DNA of 63,859 nt from Nitrospirota bacterium (GTDB taxonomy: Bacteria > Nitrospirota > Thermodesulfovibrionia > Thermodesulfovibrionales > UBA6898), in NCBI GenBank assembly GCA_016215155.1, contig JACRLQ010000019.1:1-63859 (forward strand), read 5' to 3'. Position numbers and translations under genes: made by a program. Positions within the stretch are counted from its first letter, which is position 1. The number at the start of each line of letters is the position of its first letter. Below the pieces are notes generated by a model. That model was not told the origin of the DNA and made no database searches. It saw only the letters and a program-made list of their open reading frames with translations. Shown one piece after another: positions 61,097-63,859 of the stretch.

Positions 61097-61126
61097 GTCA
61101 TTCCCGAGGTAGTAGTCGGGAATGAC
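61097..61126. repeat. GTCATTCCCGA palindrome
   Basis: GTCATTCCCGA (61097-61107) with perfect inverse TCGGGAATGAC (61116-61126) in the nagA-MBL gap; same family as 26802-26876. Confidence 0.8.
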
Positions 61127-61174
61127 CGGCGCTCAGCCCTGAGCCATATGCAAGGAAGCGTTGGACATACTCCC

Positions 61175-62092
61175 CTAGCAGCTGCTTCCAAGCCCCACAT
61201 AACGGGCCGGATTATCAATTGCCGCCTCGCTGATCTCCGCGTCGGGGACCCCGATCTCTTTGAGGACCTCCACTGCGTCGGCTAAGGTTATGGCACTGCC
61301 CGAGAGGACCCCCGTTTTTTCATAAATGGCCTTGCCGCCATAAATCCTGGACATCCTGGGCCTCCCCTTCACTGTGTCGGAGACCAGGATTATCCTGTCG
61401 AGACGCTTCCGGTTGAATATCAGCTCCAGCGTTTTTTTGTGCAGGTGCACCCCATCGGCTATAACTTCAATATAGATGTCCTCATCCAGGAGCCCAAAGC
61501 CCGCAAGCCCCGGCTCCCTGTGGTGGAACGCCCTCATGGCGTTGAATAAATGAGTAATGCCGGTTGCGCCGGCCTTCTTGGCCTCGGCCGCCTCTTCGCA
61601 GGTGGCATCCGAATGTCCCATATTTACCCGTATGCCCAGTTCCGCACACCTCTCTATTACCCTCAGCGCGCCGGGGACCTCGGGGGCGACGGTGATCACC
61701 CTGATGATATCTTCGTTTCCGTCAAGCAGTTTTTTAAGATGTGAGACCGAAGGCCTCGCAAATTGTTTGCCGTCAAGGCAGCCGCAGTATCTGGGGTTCA
61801 AATAAGGCCCCTCCAGGTGCACCCCGATTATGGCGGCGCTTTTACCGGCCTTTTCACCCGAAAAATGCCTCTGCCCCGCGTCTTTTTTCTGCAGCTCGAC
61901 CGCCTTTTTAACCGCCTCTATATTCTTTCTCATTTCATCGGCCGGCCCGGGATATATCGACAGACAGACGGCCTCCGTCCCGGAGTTGCCGTGAAGACCG
62001 GCAATCCTCAGGATGTCGGAGGGTTTGTTTGACCGCGTATCGTAACTGCCTATTCCATGTGTATGAAGGTCCAGGTAACCTTTGAGTTTCAT
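61175..62092 (-). CDS. nagA: N-acetylglucosamine-6-phosphate deacetylase-like amidohydrolase (short)
   Basis: About 305 residues, shorter than the usual 370-390. The protein opens almost at once with the metal motif LDLHTHGIG, so the small N-terminal beta-sandwich half is missing. The rest is intact: VHLEGPYLNPR (metal Glu), NMGHSDAT, THLFNAM, DGVHLH, the catalytic Asp in VSDT, and PARYVGLG. I read from ATG 62092; a GTG at 62101 overlaps the serS stop. It would recycle GlcNAc-6-P in cell-wall turnover. Confidence 0.88.
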   Translation of the reverse strand: MKLKGYLDLHTHGIGSYDTRSNKPSDILRIAGLHGNSGTEAVCLSIYPGPADEMRKNIEAVKKAVELQKKDAGQRHFSGEKAGKSAAIIGVHLEGPYLNPRYCGCLDGKQFARPSVSHLKKLLDGNEDIIRVITVAPEVPGALRVIERCAELGIRVNMGHSDATCEEAAEAKKAGATGITHLFNAMRAFHHREPGLAGFGLLDEDIYIEVIADGVHLHKKTLELIFNRKRLDRIILVSDTVKGRPRMSRIYGGKAIYEKTGVLSGSAITLADAVEVLKEIGVPDAEISEAAIDNPARYVGLGSSC

Positions 62093-62100
62093 GATGCCCA

Positions 62101-63384
<1,284 letters not shown>

Positions 63385-63440
63385 TTATAATATATCCGAT
63401 TGATCTGAAAAGATAAAGAGCATGTGACAATTGCAGTAGT

Positions 63441-63624
63441 TCCCTAAATAATCAGACCTGTGAATTTGCATAGCGTTATCAAGTAACGTTTTTGAGGTAA
63501 ATATGAAGTAGTAGGAGTCTGTTTTAAACAAATTGGAGAATCCCCAACTGAAATCTCAGGGACAGCCTGCTAATGGAAATAGTAAGAAAAAGGCCGTCAT
63601 TCCCGCCTGCGCGGGAATGACGGA
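63441..63624. repeat. Decayed dispersed repeat, copy 2
   Basis: Partner of 8391-8567, same orientation, ending in the palindrome GTCATTCCCGCCTGCGCGGGAATGAC (63596-63621). The gene-free stretch 63367-63769 holds this element and about 145 bp of AT-rich sequence without a feature I recognise. Confidence 0.6.
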
Positions 63625-63769
63625 TAAAAATCGAGGTACTCCTATCCTGTGAAAAATTGTTCTGTTCAAAATATGTTAAATAATGTAACTTATTGAAGGG
63701 AATCAATAATGGCGAAATACAACAACGCGGGAGATTCTGAGGTTTTGTCAATAGGAGTGTAAAAGGCAT

Positions 63770-63859
63770 TTAGGCGGCCATCCTTGCAAACTGCCTGCCG
63801 ATTACCATCTCTCCATTAACGAACTGCTTCCCGGCATAAACATCCAGTAATAAGTGAGG
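63770..63859 (-). CDS. C-terminal end of an unidentified protein (cut by window edge)
   Basis: An open frame entering from the right edge gives 29 residues, PHLLLDVYAGKQFVNGEM then VIGRQFARMAA, and a TAA at 63770-63772. The amino-acid makeup is protein-like and codons are normal, but the piece is too short to name. Its position next to a decayed dispersed repeat makes a mobile-element protein possible. Confidence 0.4.
   Translation of the reverse strand, partial: PHLLLDVYAGKQFVNGEMVIGRQFARMAA

Noticed and set aside
63524-63769. Minus-strand open frame of 81 codons near the right edge
   Set aside because: It translates the palindromic repeat (HSRAGGND) and AT-rich flanks; no ribosome site.

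Overview
The window reads as chromosome of a diderm (Gram-negative-type) bacterium of moderate GC content, with type IV pili, chemotaxis, many lipoproteins and a TonB-like protein. Gene content and style (Cys-containing SLH-like repeats, CGGG-type lipoproteins, VIPAKAGIQ-type palindromes between genes, a CxxC-type ribosomal protein L28) suggest Nitrospirota or a former deltaproteobacterial lineage. No rRNA or taxonomic marker was compared, so this is inference. About 55 protein genes and one tRNA are supported; most lie on the minus strand.

Layout. 1-3.7 kb: chemotaxis operon (STAS protein, CheY-like regulator, CheA, start of a chemoreceptor), minus strand. 4.0-6.9 kb: tRNA-Leu(CAA), then an AT-rich YfhO-type membrane protein bounded on its far side by a degenerate copy of the tRNA 5' half and its -10 box, like a small tRNA-associated insertion. 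7.1-10.3 kb: an exported protein with a PEP-CTERM-like end, a hypothetical gene and a Mn-dependent pyrophosphatase with CBS/DRTGG domains. 10.3-14 kb: the classic rpmH-rnpA-yidD-yidC-mnmE block with a strong promoter. 14.1-18.6 kb: M23-like peptidase, entericidin-type lipoprotein, patatin lipoprotein, PiT phosphate transporter with its DUF47 partner, and a PlsC-type acyltransferase.

18.7-38.6 kb is the accessory part: very large exported, repeat-rich proteins and lipoproteins, interrupted by aroC-aroK-aroB. It holds a BACON/DUF2135/B-repeat protein, Ig-like lipoproteins, a CPBP intramembrane protease, a 1657-residue vWA/SLH protein and, most strikingly, a subtilisin-like protease with a complete metallo-beta-lactamase-fold domain nested between its catalytic Asp and His. 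That protease ends in a Gly-rich/Cys/TM/Arg tail of the kind processed by CPBP-type sorting proteases, and a stand-alone paralogue of the nested domain lies 25 kb away (60.4-61.1 kb). 38.8-43.9 kb: pilMNOPQ.

44-63.4 kb is largely housekeeping: infB (apparently frameshifted)-rbfA-nrnA-truB; rpmB-DUF721; tig-clpP-clpX; murJ; trpC; a TonB-like protein; and a minus-strand run serS-nagA-MBL-birA-coaX-galT-uspA-JAMM. The GalT homologue lacks the usual nucleophilic histidine. The right edge carries a decayed dispersed repeat, also present near 8.4 kb, and the end of an unidentified gene. Several families of palindromic intergenic repeats run through the window; one is translated as part of the signal region of the giant vWA protein, and a 7-bp tandem repeat lies inside aroC.
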